DNA from: Pipra filicauda
Taxonomy: Eukaryota > Chordata > Aves > Passeriformes > Pipridae
DNA: 64,000 nt
Assembly: GCF_003945595.2 (NCBI RefSeq)
Contig: NW_024104400.1
Coordinates: 1,151,032 to 1,215,031 of the forward strand
Direction of reading: 5' to 3'
This document shows positions 13,594 through 24,541 of the stretch, one piece after another (within the stretch, counting starts at the first letter, position 1; every line of letters starts with the position of its first letter). A model generated the notes under the pieces. The model saw only the letters and a list, made by a program, of their open reading frames with translations, ran no database searches and was not told the origin of the DNA. A program made the position numbers and the translations under genes.

Positions 13594-14433
13594 CTCAAAT
13601 GGTATTTAAAAACGAAAAAATTGGGACTGAAGTGATAACCATTAGGGGATGGGTGTATGACAGTATTATTTTTGATGTGATAATACCGAGTAATAATTTT
13701 ATTTAGGGAGTAAAAAGTTCTGTGGAAGGAGCCAAGTTTTTTCTTCTACCACTGAGTCAGGAGGCTGGAAAACTGTGCATAGAGATCCGAGTCTGGTATT
13801 TCCATAATCTCTCTCCATCTGCTCTACTGGATGTATTTTCCCTCTTTTCCAATGCTCATGTTGTTAACAAGACAATCTCCCCTCTTTGTGGGATTCCCTC
13901 ACTCTTTGCTCAGGTTACCGTGGAATCAAAATAGCACTTACGGGCTTGTCTGCACGTGTTGGCACTGGGTTTGATGGCCATTGCAGGAGACACGTTTTCA
14001 GGTGCAATAAGTCAGGAACTTCTGCCTGGATTCCTGGAGACAACAGAATTCCTCTGCTGCCCCGTTTATTCTTACCAGATGGCACTAGAAAGGCCCACGT
14101 TGTGTTTCTGCCCTGGGAAGGAACTTTCTTCCTAAGCAAATGTGATGGCTGTGTGAAAAGCCCCAATTTAGCCCATGTGCAGCACACATGGGCCCGGCAC
14201 CTGCAAGCTGTTAGTGCCCGGGAGCTCGGGGTGCTGGGAGACTCCAGGGAGCAGATGCAGCACATGCCTGGGAGTGTCCTGCAAATGGGGACCTGGAGGG
14301 AACCTGGACCTTCAGAACCAGGAGAACAAATGAAAAGCAGAGATTGTTTTCCACTGGAAGCCCCGGAGAAAAGGGGGGCTCGGCCTGCCAGTGACCACAG
14401 GACTGTCTGAACAACAAAATGGTGTGTTTTGGT
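13594..14433. other. Unique noncoding sequence
   Basis: Overlapping frames of 174 codons (plus, 13886-14410) and 190 codons (minus, 13915-14487) occupy the same bases, and the minus one runs into the CR1 at 14434. Neither shows a recognisable domain. The shared openness points to base composition more than to coding selection. Confidence 0.55.
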
Positions 14434-14863
14434 AGAATCACAGAATATCCTGAGCTGGAAGGGACCCACAAGGATCATCCAGACCAACCCCTAGCCCTGC
14501 ACAGACACCCCAACAATCCCCCCCGTCCCTGAGAGCGTTGTCCAAACCCTCCTGGAGCTCTGGCAGCCTTGGGGCCGTGGCCACTGCCCTGGGGAGCCTG
14601 GTCAGTGCCAACCACCACAAGAACCTTTTCCTGAGATCCAACCTAAGGCTCCCTGGCACAGCTCCAGCCATTCCCTGGGGTCCTGTCACTGTCACACAGA
14701 GCAGAGATCGGAGCTGTCCCTCCACTGCCCCTGGGGAGGATGTTAAAGACCCCAGTGAGCTCTGCCCTCAGCCTCCTCCTCTCCAAGTGCCCTCAGCTGC
14801 TCCTCCTAAGGCTTCCCCTCCACACCCTTCCCCATCCTCGTGGCCTCCTTTGGCAGGTCTCTA
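14434..14863 (-). mobile_element. CR1 LINE, 3' part, 5'-truncated
   Basis: Minus-orientation CR1. From the tail inward the plus strand shows AGAATCACAGAAT, GAGCTGGAAGGGACC, a CACAAGGATCATCCAGACC block, CCTGGAGCTCTGGCAGCC, CTGGGGAGCCTGGTCAGTGC and CTTTTCCTGAGATCCAACCT. This is the standard order of the avian CR1 3' region. Homology fades after the GTGGCCTCCTTTGG block near 14863, so the copy holds only the last 430 bases, without most of ORF2. CR1 normally inserts without a poly-A tail. Open frames inside it are relics or chance. Confidence 0.93.
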
Positions 14864-15174
14864 GGCTCAGCTTACTGCAGGCTTTGCCTGGTACATGAAG
14901 CAGCTTATTTGCATTTCAAAGCTGGCCTATATTTTGCTGATTGAGGGTAAATAATACAACATGCATATGTATTCCCTGCTCGGAGGTAACAGCAGATCAC
15001 ATCGAGATACCTCCTGGGATGGCTGCAGATACATCAGTGGGTTTTCCCCTGGTTTGGTGGAAGACATCCCAGTGTCCAGCCAGGTGTGAGAGCACCTGGA
15101 GCAGACAGGGATGTGTCAGGTGGTAGGGGAATGGTTGCTGAGAACCAACACCACCAACATGTTGATGTAGGAAG
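14864..15174. other. Short unique spacer between two CR1 copies
   Basis: About 310 bases with no recognisable gene or repeat, lying between two CR1 copies of the same orientation but different subfamily. Confidence 0.6.
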
Positions 15175-15635
15175 ATCACAGAATCATTAAGGCTGAAAAG
15201 ACCTCCAAGGTCACCAACCTTCAACCAAATACCACCAAGGCCACTAAACCATATTGAGAGGGGCCACCTGGGCCACAATCAAGTGTCTACTTGTCTACAT
15301 TTCCAGGGATGGGGATTCCACCACTGCCCTGTGCAGCCCATTCCAATGCCTGACCACCCTTCAGTGAAAAAAGTTTTCCCAGTATCCAAACTGACCCTCC
15401 CCTGGCACAGCTTGAGGCCGTTCCCTCTCCTCCTGTCCCTTGTTCCCTGGCAGCAGAGCCTGACTCCCCCCAGCTCTCCCCTCCTGTCAGGGAGTTGCAG
15501 AGCCAGAAGGTCCCCCCGAGCCTCCTTTTCTCCAGGCTGAGCCCCCCCAGCTCCCTCAGCCAGTCCTGGTGCTCCAGCCCCTTCCCCAGCTCTGTTCCCT
15601 TCCCTGGACACAAGATTCCCAAGGCCTCAAAGTCC
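15175..15635 (-). mobile_element. CR1 LINE, 3' part, different subfamily
   Basis: Minus-orientation CR1. The plus strand reads ATCACAGAATCATTAAGGCT, GAAAAGACCTCCAAGGTCACC, a CCACTAAACCATATTGAG block, GGGATGGGGATTCCACCACT, ACTGACCCTCCCCTGGCACA, GCTTGAGGCCGTTCCCTCTC and GAGTTGCAGAGCCAGAAGG. It belongs to the CATTAAGG-tailed subfamily also present at 50341 and 54566. The 5' truncation is near 15635, after a GGACACAAGATTCC block. Confidence 0.93.
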
Positions 15636-16344
15636 AACTTAGAACTCTTCTCCCAGCAATGGCAGAGGTGGATGATTATTTATCCAGAACAATTTATCAC
15701 ATGCATTCAGATGAAACTTAATGAATTTGATGATAAATTCAACTATGAAATTAATTATGCTAAACTCCAGATATTAAATATAGACCTTGAGAATCCATGA
15801 TTAAAAAGCTGTGAGATCTCTTTATTTTTGTGGCCTAACAAAGACACACAGTTATCTATATTTCTCCCAGCTCCAGTCAAGTTTTCCTCCCACTCAAAAT
15901 GTAAAATTGATTTGTTGCGTTGGGGAATAAACAACAAAAAATGATGCTTATCTTAGTTCTGTTATATGGCCATGATAAAAATTAATTGGTCACCAAAAAT
16001 TAGTATTCAAAGCATGGAACACTTAGAATGAAAAAGAAAAGATGGCTAAAATATCACCCAAAAATGGAAATCTTAGTCTAGAAAGGCAATTCACAGCACC
16101 AAGTTCTCTAAAGTATCATTAAGGTTCACGATGGAGATGGAGAGAGGTCCACAAACACTGGGCAGAAATTTAGCAAAAGGACTTTAGGTATGAGCAGAAA
16201 ACACTTGGTTTTTTGCTTAACCTGTTTCTACCACCTCAGAAGGGGCTTTGGGTCATTAGGGTATTTCAGAACATGGCACAGACTCCTCCTCCCTTCTGTT
16301 CCCAACCCCCAGAAGCAATTTGGTTCCTGCAACTACCCCACTCC
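15636..16344. other. Unique AT-rich noncoding sequence
   Basis: No gene or repeat is recognised in this stretch. Confidence 0.6.
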
Positions 16345-16377
16345 CTATATATATAAATATAAATATATATATATATA
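16345..16377. repeat. AT/TAAATA microsatellite
   Basis: A 33-base imperfect (AT)n tract interrupted by two AAAT steps is directly visible. Confidence 0.93.
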
Positions 16378-17872
16378 AAACATCCAGAAGAAGAAAGAGC
16401 CAGACAAACTGTGATAAAATGAGGGAAATTAAGGCAAATACAATAATTCCTCTGAAATATTACTGTAGAATATTAATATACCCACTTACAGTTCCTCCCC
16501 CCCCAAACTAAACTAATATTTAAATCTTACATAAAATATTCCCATTTTAGGATTTTATGAAATAAAAATCAGACATTATTTGAAGGCAAAAAATAAAAAA
16601 AAGCAAATATCCAGAGACTGGCATAGATTTTGACCAATCCTGCAGCCCTTAGGGGAAATTATTACAATAGACATCAAAGACAGTTCCCTCCAATTACACT
16701 TAAGAGAGGATGTTAAAATGTGTTCTGTGTACAGAGCAGGAACATCCCATGCCCTTAAATAACAAATAGACTTTTGAAGTCAAGAAAATTGAAGATCTCC
16801 AGAGAAAGCCATGGTGGCTCCAGAGGAGTTCGTGCCTTACAAAAGGATTCAAGGACATTCCATGTGGGACCAGCACAGGAATACCTCAGTTTGGGAAGAG
16901 TATCACAGGGAAGTGACTTACAAAACAAAAGGATCTCAGGGAAAAATGATGGAAAATTCTGTATTAGCCTGAAGTAGATGTTATAATCCAGCAATAATTG
17001 TTATGGAATGTGAACAGAAACAAAGGCACAGAAAATAAGGACAGGATAATTCCTGCTGGGTCTCTTGAAAAGGCAAGAAAAAGAAATTAAAAATTCTATG
17101 AAATGTTCAGGCACATTGATAACTGCAATTAAAGACAGAAAAACATCAATGACAGGGAATCTCTGAGACCCAGCTCTGCTGGGACAGACTGGTGTGGACT
17201 CAGCAGCCACCATGGGAATGTTTCCTGATCCGTAAATGATGACATCGGTCCTTAAATGTCACAGGAATTTAGAAACAACAGATTTCAGGGGAAAATCCCC
17301 TGTAAATCATGAATCCCCTCTATATTTTCTCTTTCTTAAACGGAGAAATTAATTATTCTCCTCTGTGCCTATGGCTCTCACTCCACCCTACTGTGCTCAC
17401 CTTGCCCATCCCACCACCGGCAGCATCCCAGAGGGAGATACCAGGGCTTCATTTCTGGGCAGGAAGGACCTCATCCACAAGGAAAGGACACGAGGGTGTT
17501 AAAGCAGAGCAGTGGAAGCTGAAACATCCCCATCTGTCAGCTGGGAAGGCTGGAGGAGCTGGAAGCTCTTACCCAAGTGGGAATAGTTGAAAGACTTGAT
17601 GCATCTGAATAGATTTGCCTGTAGGAGCATCCCTGAATAAATTGGGCTGAATTCCAAGGTGTGCCAAGCTCTGTGAGCCTAATGAGGTCATTGTGGTCCA
17701 TATTCAGCACTTGCCACCAGCCCAAGACCTTCTGGCTGAATTCAGTGCAATGAATTCAGTGCTGGACTTTAAATGCTTTTATTTTAGATGATAATATCAG
17801 AATCCAGCCTGGTTTTGCCCTTTCAAAAGCTGCTTTCTGCTGTTCAACAACCTGAGTTATATTTATTAACCT
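16378..17872. other. Unique AT-rich noncoding sequence
   Basis: No family is recognised. Open frames are at most 93 codons and overlap between strands. Confidence 0.6.
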
Positions 17873-17889
17873 TTATATATATATATATT
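17873..17889. repeat. Short TA microsatellite
   Basis: A 17-base TA tract, flanked on both sides by copies of TTTATTAACCTTT at about 17863 and 17892. The tract therefore sits inside a small imperfect direct repeat. Confidence 0.9.
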
Positions 17890-18263
17890 TGTTTATTAAC
17901 CTTTCCTGATTACTAATTTTGCAAGCTTGTGGCATAGCTGGGGTTATGATTACTCTTTTAGGATATAATGAAAAGATCATCCAAAATCTGGTCTCAAAAG
18001 TTGCCATTAAAAATTAATATAAGAGAATATTGATCAATAACTATTACTAGTACAAAGCAAACAAGTTGATTCTTTCACCTTGAACCTGACTTTCATACAC
18101 ATGTACAATCCAAAGGAACTATTTTGTCATTTAAATCCTGTAATTTAAACCTCTGAGCCCTGTTGCTGATCCACAAACCACACAGTGAAGGATTGCTGAG
18201 AGTTGCAATGACCCAGAGCAAGGGACAGCAGAGACTTGGTCCAAGAGCACTGCAAAAATCATG
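17890..18263. other. Unique AT-rich noncoding sequence
   Basis: Apart from the right arm of the small direct repeat around the preceding TA tract, nothing is recognised here. Confidence 0.55.
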
Positions 18264-18297
18264 TACACACATATAGATACACATGCACACACACACA
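18264..18297. repeat. Imperfect (CA)n microsatellite
   Basis: TACACACATATAGATACACATGCACACACACA-type sequence of 34 bases is directly visible. Frames read through it give His/Thr repeats and are not genes. Confidence 0.92.
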
Positions 18298-18621
18298 AAA
18301 AAGGAAAACTGATGGAAAAAACAGGAAAGAAGAAAAATTATGGATTGGAACAAAACCACCAATGCTGGGAACCATCAGAGCTCACTGCTTTGCCTTGTGC
18401 CATCCCTCAACGTTCCCTCCTCTCCTCCTGCCACAGGGTTGGGAATAAAAACTTTGACTGAGAGGAGTTTTTTAAATTCTGAGGAGGGTTATAGCGATAA
18501 TGTAATTCAGAAATTGTAAATGTGGAGCATACAGAGTTTCTTATATATTTCTCATTCCCCCACACTTACCTCTCCATACAGGGGATGTAAGAGGATGAGA
18601 AGATCTATTTTGATTGCAAAG

Positions 18622-18665
18622 ATATACACACACACATGTATATAAATGCACACAATATATATTAT
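18622..18665. repeat. Imperfect (AC)n/(AT)n microsatellite
   Basis: A 44-base stretch beginning with ATACACACACACA and ending with CACACAATATATATTA. This is the second alternating purine-pyrimidine tract within 400 bases. Confidence 0.9.
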
Positions 18666-20752
18666 AGTTTAACAGATGTGATCCCTTGGCACTTATTTTA
18701 CTAAGAATTTCCAAATCCATTTTAACCCAAATTAAGAATTCCCTGATCCAGATTAGCACTGAAAAGCAAACGTAACCTCGAGGTGTAATTTGAAAGGTAA
18801 TTTGCCAAAGTAAAGACCCCGTTGCACTGAGAGAGCAAAGTAAAGGGCTTCACTGTAAATGAGAAAGGATTAGGCCCACAGAAAAGTATTGCTATAGCAA
18901 CAAAATAATTTAGGAGAATATGTGTAACAAAGCCAGAGCCACAGAGATGTGCCAGGAAGGGGCTCGTACGCTCCTCAGTGACATCCCGCTCCCCTTCGGC
19001 ACAACCAGCACACCAAAAGAAAGAAGCACAGCTTTGTTCTGTGCTTTTGTCTTTAAACCCCTTTTATCAACACCAGTTGGCAGGTCTCAATCACTGAAAA
19101 AATATCCTGGTAGAAGAGAAGAGGCAGAGGGATAAACCATCCTTAACCAACCCTACTCTGATGGACAATCGGGGCTTGGCCAATTTGTGTGGACACAGAA
19201 CCAGCCCCGCTCAGCCCCTGTGCAGGATTGTGAGGGATGACATGAGGTGCACAGCCTCCATCACATCCAGCAGAAACCCTCCTGTCCTGGCAGGCAGCTG
19301 CTTTCCCTGTCTGTTTGGCTAATTGGAAGCTCCAACAGTGGCTGCAGTCCCAGCTGAGCTGCTCTTCCCGCTCCACAACCAGGCAGCAAAAGCTTTCTGC
19401 AGCTTCCTTTGGAAGATGGCTTTAAAAGTTAGAAAAATTTATTAGCAGCACCATTTATCCTTTCAGGCTATAAAAAGCTGCCAGTGAAACCCCCCCAAAA
19501 GGCTTAATGCATTACCAAAGTGCTAATTTTATTCTTCATTATTCCCCCAAACCTCCACTGGAAAGCGAAGCTCCTGCTCTACGGAGGGCTCCTGTTTAAT
19601 GTATCTCTGTATGTAGATCCTTGACAGAGCCCATTTTTCTTGCCTCTCAGGTGGCTCATATAGCGAGATTTATGTCCATTATGCATAAATTCCTTGCAAT
19701 ATTGCTCCAGCATAATCAGCAGAAAATCTGAGAAAGCACCCACAGCAGCCACAAACCACCACCACCGACAGCAGAACTCAGGCCACCTTCCTGAAGTCCC
19801 AGGGACTCTGTTCCCATTGAAATCAGGGGCTTATTTTGGTCCCAGCAGGTCTGAGTGACCACAAGGGTCCACTTACCATACTGAGTCCCAATGTTGCCCT
19901 TGTGCGGCCTGAAGGCAAATGTCAGTGGGACAACCCAGTTTAGATCCTAAACCCACTTTAGATCCTAAGCCTTTTATTAGATCTGGCCCTGAATTTCTGT
20001 ATCTAAAAATAAATAAATAAAAAAAAAATTAAAAGGTCAATTCCCATCCTTAATGCAATGTCAGCATCCTTCTCTCTGGCTTGTGCTGGTTACTCCTTAT
20101 TTACACATCCCCCAGTCTGCCCATGTGAACATTGGCTCCTTCCTGCTCCCATTCCTAGAGACACACACAGGCTCTTCCTGGCCCTAATATTTCTAATACT
20201 TCAATGGTCAGGGCACAGTGAGGAGCCTGGGACACCCCTAGATTGGAACCTCACCACCAAGGCTGGTCTCACCTCCCCTGAGAGGGCCCTGAGCCAAAAC
20301 ACCCACACACAGAAGAGCCAAAAAGAAAGAAAGGAAGTTTTAAGAGCCAAACTCACCCTCAGTGACTGGCAGGAGAGAGACAAGCAGGCAGGTAAAACAT
20401 CTCCTGCATCAATGCTCTGCTTCCCTGGCGTGGATCTGCTGAAGGTGGGGTGGGATGAGAACAATTCTCTCAGATCCTGCAGCACATCCATGTTTAGAAA
20501 ATGGCTTTCATAGGAATAACACAAATTCAGCCAAAACACCAAAAAAGGATTGTTTTCCTGGTAATCACTGAGTATTTTTTGCTTATTCTAGCCCAATTCA
20601 AAGCTTTTATAGTCAGTTGAATGTCTTTTCCATTGGGCTGTGAGAGCTTGTATTGAGCAAAGTCTTTAATTCTGTGGCACAAACACATACAGAACATCCT
20701 CAAACCCCCAAATCCTCCAGTTCCAGTTTGAGCATAACTAGAGCCTTCATTT
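18666..20752. other. Unique sequence with possible regulatory stretches
   Basis: No gene is recognised. It contains the RFX-like palindrome at 18889-18900 and, near 19590-19730, a motif-dense stretch with ATTATGCATAAATT and TTGCAATATTGC words that suggests POU and C/EBP-type sites. A pair of TTTAGATCCTAA words repeats at 19939 and 19957. A plus-strand frame of 151 codons at 20058-20513 has no recognisable content. Confidence 0.5.
18889..18900. promoter_or_regulatory. RFX X-box-like palindrome
   Basis: TTGCTATAGCAA is a perfect 12-base palindrome followed by C, matching the layout of the RFX-family X-box (two GTTGC-type half sites facing each other, no spacer). RFX factors act at ciliary, immune and neuronal genes. 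The surrounding 18775-18920 sequence is non-repetitive. Binding is inferred from the motif alone, and a chance match in 64 kb is possible. Confidence 0.35.
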
Positions 20753-20815
20753 AGAATCCCAGAATGGTTTGAGCTGGAAGGGACCCTAAAGATCATCTCA
20801 TTCCAAGCCCCAGTT
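20753..20815 (-). mobile_element. CR1 LINE, 3' terminal fragment
   Basis: About 63 bases of a minus-orientation CR1 tail: AGAATCCCAGAATGG, TTTGAGCTGGAAGGGACC, CTAAAGATCATCTCATTCCA. It is truncated almost immediately and is one of the shortest copies in the window. Confidence 0.88.
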
Positions 20816-22224
20816 AGGGTTAATATAAACAAACAACTGGTAATTATTACGTAGGGGTTGCCCCTATCTGATGTATCCTGGTTTCAGCAGTGAACTCATC
20901 CTGCAAGACCCAAAAGCTCATCAGCATTATATAAACTGCACACCAAGCTGGCTGTTCAGGAGCTGTTCCTGATTTACACTGCAGTGGAAGAAAAAAATAA
21001 TCAGTCAAATTGGTTTGGGCTCTTTCAAAAATTCATTAGTTTATTTATCAGCAACACTCCCCCTTACATCTTTGTAGAGATCCTCCAGTTCTGCTGAGTG
21101 AAGAACTATAATTTCAAAAAAGATGAATAGCTTTTGGGCAATGGAAATAATTGCTGTGGTAAACAGGACTCTCTGTTACTCCCTGGGGAAAGGCTGCAAC
21201 AGCCCACGAAGGGATTGTCAAGAGGGATGAGAGAAACTGCGCCTAACTTGGGTCATCCAAAAATTAGGCACTGACGTCCCATCCGATGATGAACTGCAGC
21301 TAATGAGCACCCTCCTCCAGAACATGACTCATCCCAGCTCTCAGCTGACTGGGAGGAAGCCTCAGCCTAAATTTTAGACTATTAAAGTTGGCGAAATGAA
21401 TCTCCGTGTCCCCGAAGTAAAAGCGAGATCTTTGAGAGCTCTGCTTGACTTCTCCCACCAAACCAGCCGAGGCATTCAAATTCCATGGGCTGCCTTTCAA
21501 TTTCTGCAATTCCCACTTGTGCCTCTTGGAAGACTGTCCTTTATATTTTGATTGAATTTATTGATTTATATTTATTTATTAGACCTCTTGTCTTCTCAGA
21601 CTTTCCGATCAATACCGGGTCAACAGTGGCACAGAATGATTCTCATGGCTGCCTGGCCACTAAACAGGGGGAAATTCCCACTGCTCTTGTTACTGCAAAA
21701 ACAAAAAACATAAACTCCCCTGAAAGTCCACAACAGTGTCAAATTAAACTGAAAACTTGAAACTCATGTCAATGAGTTTTGTTTAAATATTGTATCACAG
21801 CAATTAAACATTTCTGTGTTTCCATTTCAGCAAACACTGAAATGAAAGGCCTGATGTTACACCCAGTTTTCTTCTTTGCTCTCTGCTCTGGGGAGTATAT
21901 CCATGTCCCCATCCCTGACCTCACGCTAAGATGCATCAGTGATCAGCAAAGCACCCTCTGGAAGAGCAGACAGCAGCATCCACCTCCAAAATGCCTAAGG
22001 ATGCTCTGGAGGAGGGTGATGGGCACGCAGCGAGGGTCTGGGGGTGCAGGAGCAGTGCCACCTCTGCCCAGGCTGGGGACATGGCACAGAGCAAGGACAA
22101 AACCCTCGGACCTTCATCCATCCAGCAAAAACACATCAGCTCATAGTCCAGCCTCCTTCTAGCCCAGAGAGGAGGCAGGAATTTAATTTCTGCCAGAAAA
22201 CCTTATTAACATATAGCTTTTAAA
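20816..22224. other. Unique noncoding sequence
   Basis: No gene or repeat is recognised. GC content and CpG use rise toward the right end, next to the CpG-rich block. The frame at 21779-22162 (127 codons) has no recognisable domain. Confidence 0.55.
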
Positions 22225-22715
22225 CCGCCTTTTCCGCGGGCACTCGCTCGGGGTCACGTCCCTACACGCTGAGACACCTTTTTTTCTCCGACACGGGCTC
22301 GCAGCAAGTTTGAAGCCTCCTCTGGCGGGGAAAGGGGGGGGTTTCATCCTCGTCGCGAGCCCCTAGAGGGAGACATGACCCCGATTTTGGGAGGAGGCAC
22401 GCTCGGGAGGCAGCAGTGGCTCCACATCCCGGCTCCCGGGCCGGGGTGAGACGTGGAAAAGGGATGCTCCGGTCACAGCCGCGCCCTGCGATGGGTGCGA
22501 GGGAGTTGATGACCACCATGGGAAGCACTGACCTGATCCACGAGTAGCCACGGAGGATCCAGGGATAGCGCATCCCACGGTGTGCCAGAGCAAGCACATG
22601 GGGAGGCACGTGAGGGAACGGGAGGGGAGGGACGTGGGAAGAGCAGCTCCGAGCCAGCCTGGGGAGGTGTCAGCTCCAGCTTCTCCCTCCGGGGAAATTA
22701 CGGCCGTAGTAACTA
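22225..22715. promoter_or_regulatory. CpG island-like block, candidate promoter
   Basis: About 490 bases contain roughly 37 CpG dinucleotides by hand count, at about 60% GC. Observed/expected is therefore near 0.8, while the flanks are AT-rich and CpG-poor. Words such as CCGCGGG, CGTCGCGAG, CCGGGCCGGGG and CGGCCG are typical of unmethylated vertebrate promoters. GGG|GTGAGA at 22446 would serve as a plus-strand first-exon splice donor. No TATA box is evident at a convincing position. The 115-codon minus-strand frame (22262-22609) is unrecognised. It could be a promoter of a coding or noncoding transcript, an orphan CpG island, or a degraded LTR, although no TG...CA ends or target duplication were found. 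Confidence 0.6.
22359..22373 (+). promoter_or_regulatory. CTCF-like core motif
   Basis: GCCCCTAGAGGGAGA resembles the CTCF core (CC-x-C-T-A-G-A-G-G-G-x-G). It lies inside the CpG-rich block, a usual setting for CTCF sites. One core position is A where C is preferred. Occupancy is an inference. Confidence 0.35.
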
Positions 22716-23873
22716 CAATGTGCCGCTTTTTTAACTAAATGCATGATGGTCCTCTTTATCTTCCTTGTTCACGATACACAAATTTGAATAAAGAAAAATA
22801 ACTCAAGAACACCACAAAAAGAGCAGGACTGGATGCTCAGTATATTTGCACGGACAATAAAATATCACCAATTCACAAAGATAAACTACATGGAAGATTA
22901 GCCTGAACTGCCAATTCCTTAAAATGTTTCTCATTTCTTGGTTATGGCTATTTTTTGCAAATTTCCCTTTCAGAAATCACATTTCTTTCCAATCAGATCG
23001 TTGCCCTGGGGTTGTTGACCTTTATTTCGCCCATCTGGAAAACAAATGAAGCAGGAAGGATAACAATATGAGATCCTAATCAGAAGTGCTGTTGGTTTTT
23101 TTGGAAGCTTGATTTCCAACTTATGTATTTCCCCCTAAAGGCACTGCCAGCAATGCAGTGGATAACCCCACTGCAAGGAAAACCAGTAACTTGGCCAAAA
23201 GTTGGGGCACCTTATCAGCAATGAAATGAAGAAAAAAAGAAGTCAAATTAATAGTAAAAACAAACACAGATGTAGCTGCAACAGCACTCAAGGGCCAGGT
23301 GAGGTGCCTTGATGTTGCATCTAAAGCCTTGTCATCCCAGATCTGGCCTAAAAAGTTTAATGGGAGGTTAAAGGTTTAGTGGGAGTGACAGGCAAGGACA
23401 AAACAAACTAATTTTGGTCAAAGAATATTTGTAAATCGAATTATGAGAATAAGTCTGTGTGGGGAGGGTTCATTAAGGTGGCTGAGCCAGAGCAGCCGAA
23501 CACCAACCACATTTTGGGTTTTCTTACCAAGCAATGCCAACTCCCAGGGTGAGGGTGCACATGAACACAGCATTTTGTTAGATTTGAAGAGGAATTTGTT
23601 AATTTGGAGGATCCAATCCCCACAGTTCTAACTGGAGAATTTCTGAGCTCACTTATGCTGGAAATAAACCTGATTTGGGGGAATGATTGGAAGGCTTTAA
23701 ATTTTTTATTATTAGAAATCTGTGGGCAGCGAAATCAATAGTTTTTAGGCAGCTCTGTTAAAAAGGGAATAATACATTTCAGTGTTCATTAAATGCTATT
23801 CTTTTCTCAACAATCTCATTGTTTTTCTCACCTCTACATGTCACCCAGGTATTGAATTAGCCTTAAAATCAGC
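22716..23873. other. Unique AT-rich noncoding sequence
   Basis: CpG density drops sharply at the left edge. No gene or repeat is recognised, and open frames do not exceed 62 codons. Confidence 0.6.
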
Positions 23874-23940
23874 CCTGTGTTGGACTCGATGGTCCCTGTG
23901 GGTCCTTCCAACTCAGGCTGTACTTTGATTCTGTGATTCT
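23874..23940 (+). mobile_element. CR1 LINE, 3' terminal fragment
   Basis: Plus-orientation CR1 end: TGTTGGACTCGATGGTCCCT, GTGGGTCCTTCCAACTCAG, and the terminal GATTCTGTGATTCT repeat. It is truncated within the last 70 bases. Confidence 0.9.
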
Positions 23941-23974
23941 AAAACTGTGCAGGGCTTTGGAGAAAAACCTCATG

Positions 23975-24039
23975 AAAAACTAGATGAGTTTTAAGGTCCC
24001 TTCCAACCCAAAGCAGCCTGTGAGCCTATGATTCCATGA
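23975..24039 (+). mobile_element. CR1-like 3' terminal fragment
   Basis: A second plus-orientation CR1-type end lies just downstream: CTAGATGAGTTTTAAGGTCC, CTTCCAACCCAAAGCAGCC, then GCCTATGATTCCATGA. It is more diverged than its neighbour and may be an older insertion or a local duplication. Confidence 0.75.
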
Positions 24040-24097
24040 AAACCCCTCGAAACAGCTGTGGCTGAGTGAGTGCTACCTGACCATGGACAGAGAAAGG

Positions 24098-24541
24098 TCA
24101 CAGAATCCCAGACTGTGCTGAGTTGGAAGGGACTCACAGGGATCATCGAGTCCAACCCTCAGCCATGCACAGGCCCATCCTTAAGAGTCACCCCCTGTGC
24201 CCCAGAGGATCATCCAAACCCTCCCGGAGCTCTGGCAACCTTGGTGCTGTGCCCACTGCCCTGGGGAGCCTGGGCAGTGCCCAACCATCCTCTGGGGGAA
24301 GAACCTTTTTCTGAGATCCAACCTGACCCTGCTCTGACACAACTCCAGCCATTCCCTGGGTCCTGTCCCTGGTCCCCCCAGAGCAGAGCTCAGTCCTGCC
24401 CCTCTGCCCCTCCCAAGGAAGTTGTAACTGCAGTGATGTCTCCCTTCAGTCTCCTCTTCTCCAGCTGAACACACCAAGTGCCCTCAGTGTCCTGACATGG
24501 CTTCCCCTCAAGGCTCTTCACCATCCTCACTGCCCTCCTAA
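24098..24541 (-). mobile_element. CR1 LINE, 3' part, 5'-truncated
   Basis: Minus-orientation CR1 of the subfamily seen at 14434: TCACAGAATCCCAGACTGTG, GAGTTGGAAGGGACTCACAG, GGATCATCGAGTCCAACCCT, CTTGGTGCTGTGCCCACTGC, CTTTTTCTGAGATCCAACCT. It stops near the ATCCTCACTGCCCTCCT block. It faces the two plus-strand ends at 23874 and 23975 tail to tail, so the tails form an inverted repeat. Confidence 0.93.

Noticed and set aside
13886..14487. Overlapping 174-codon (plus) and 190-codon (minus) frames
   Set aside because: Both strands are open over the same bases, neither shows a domain, and the minus frame runs into a CR1 tail.
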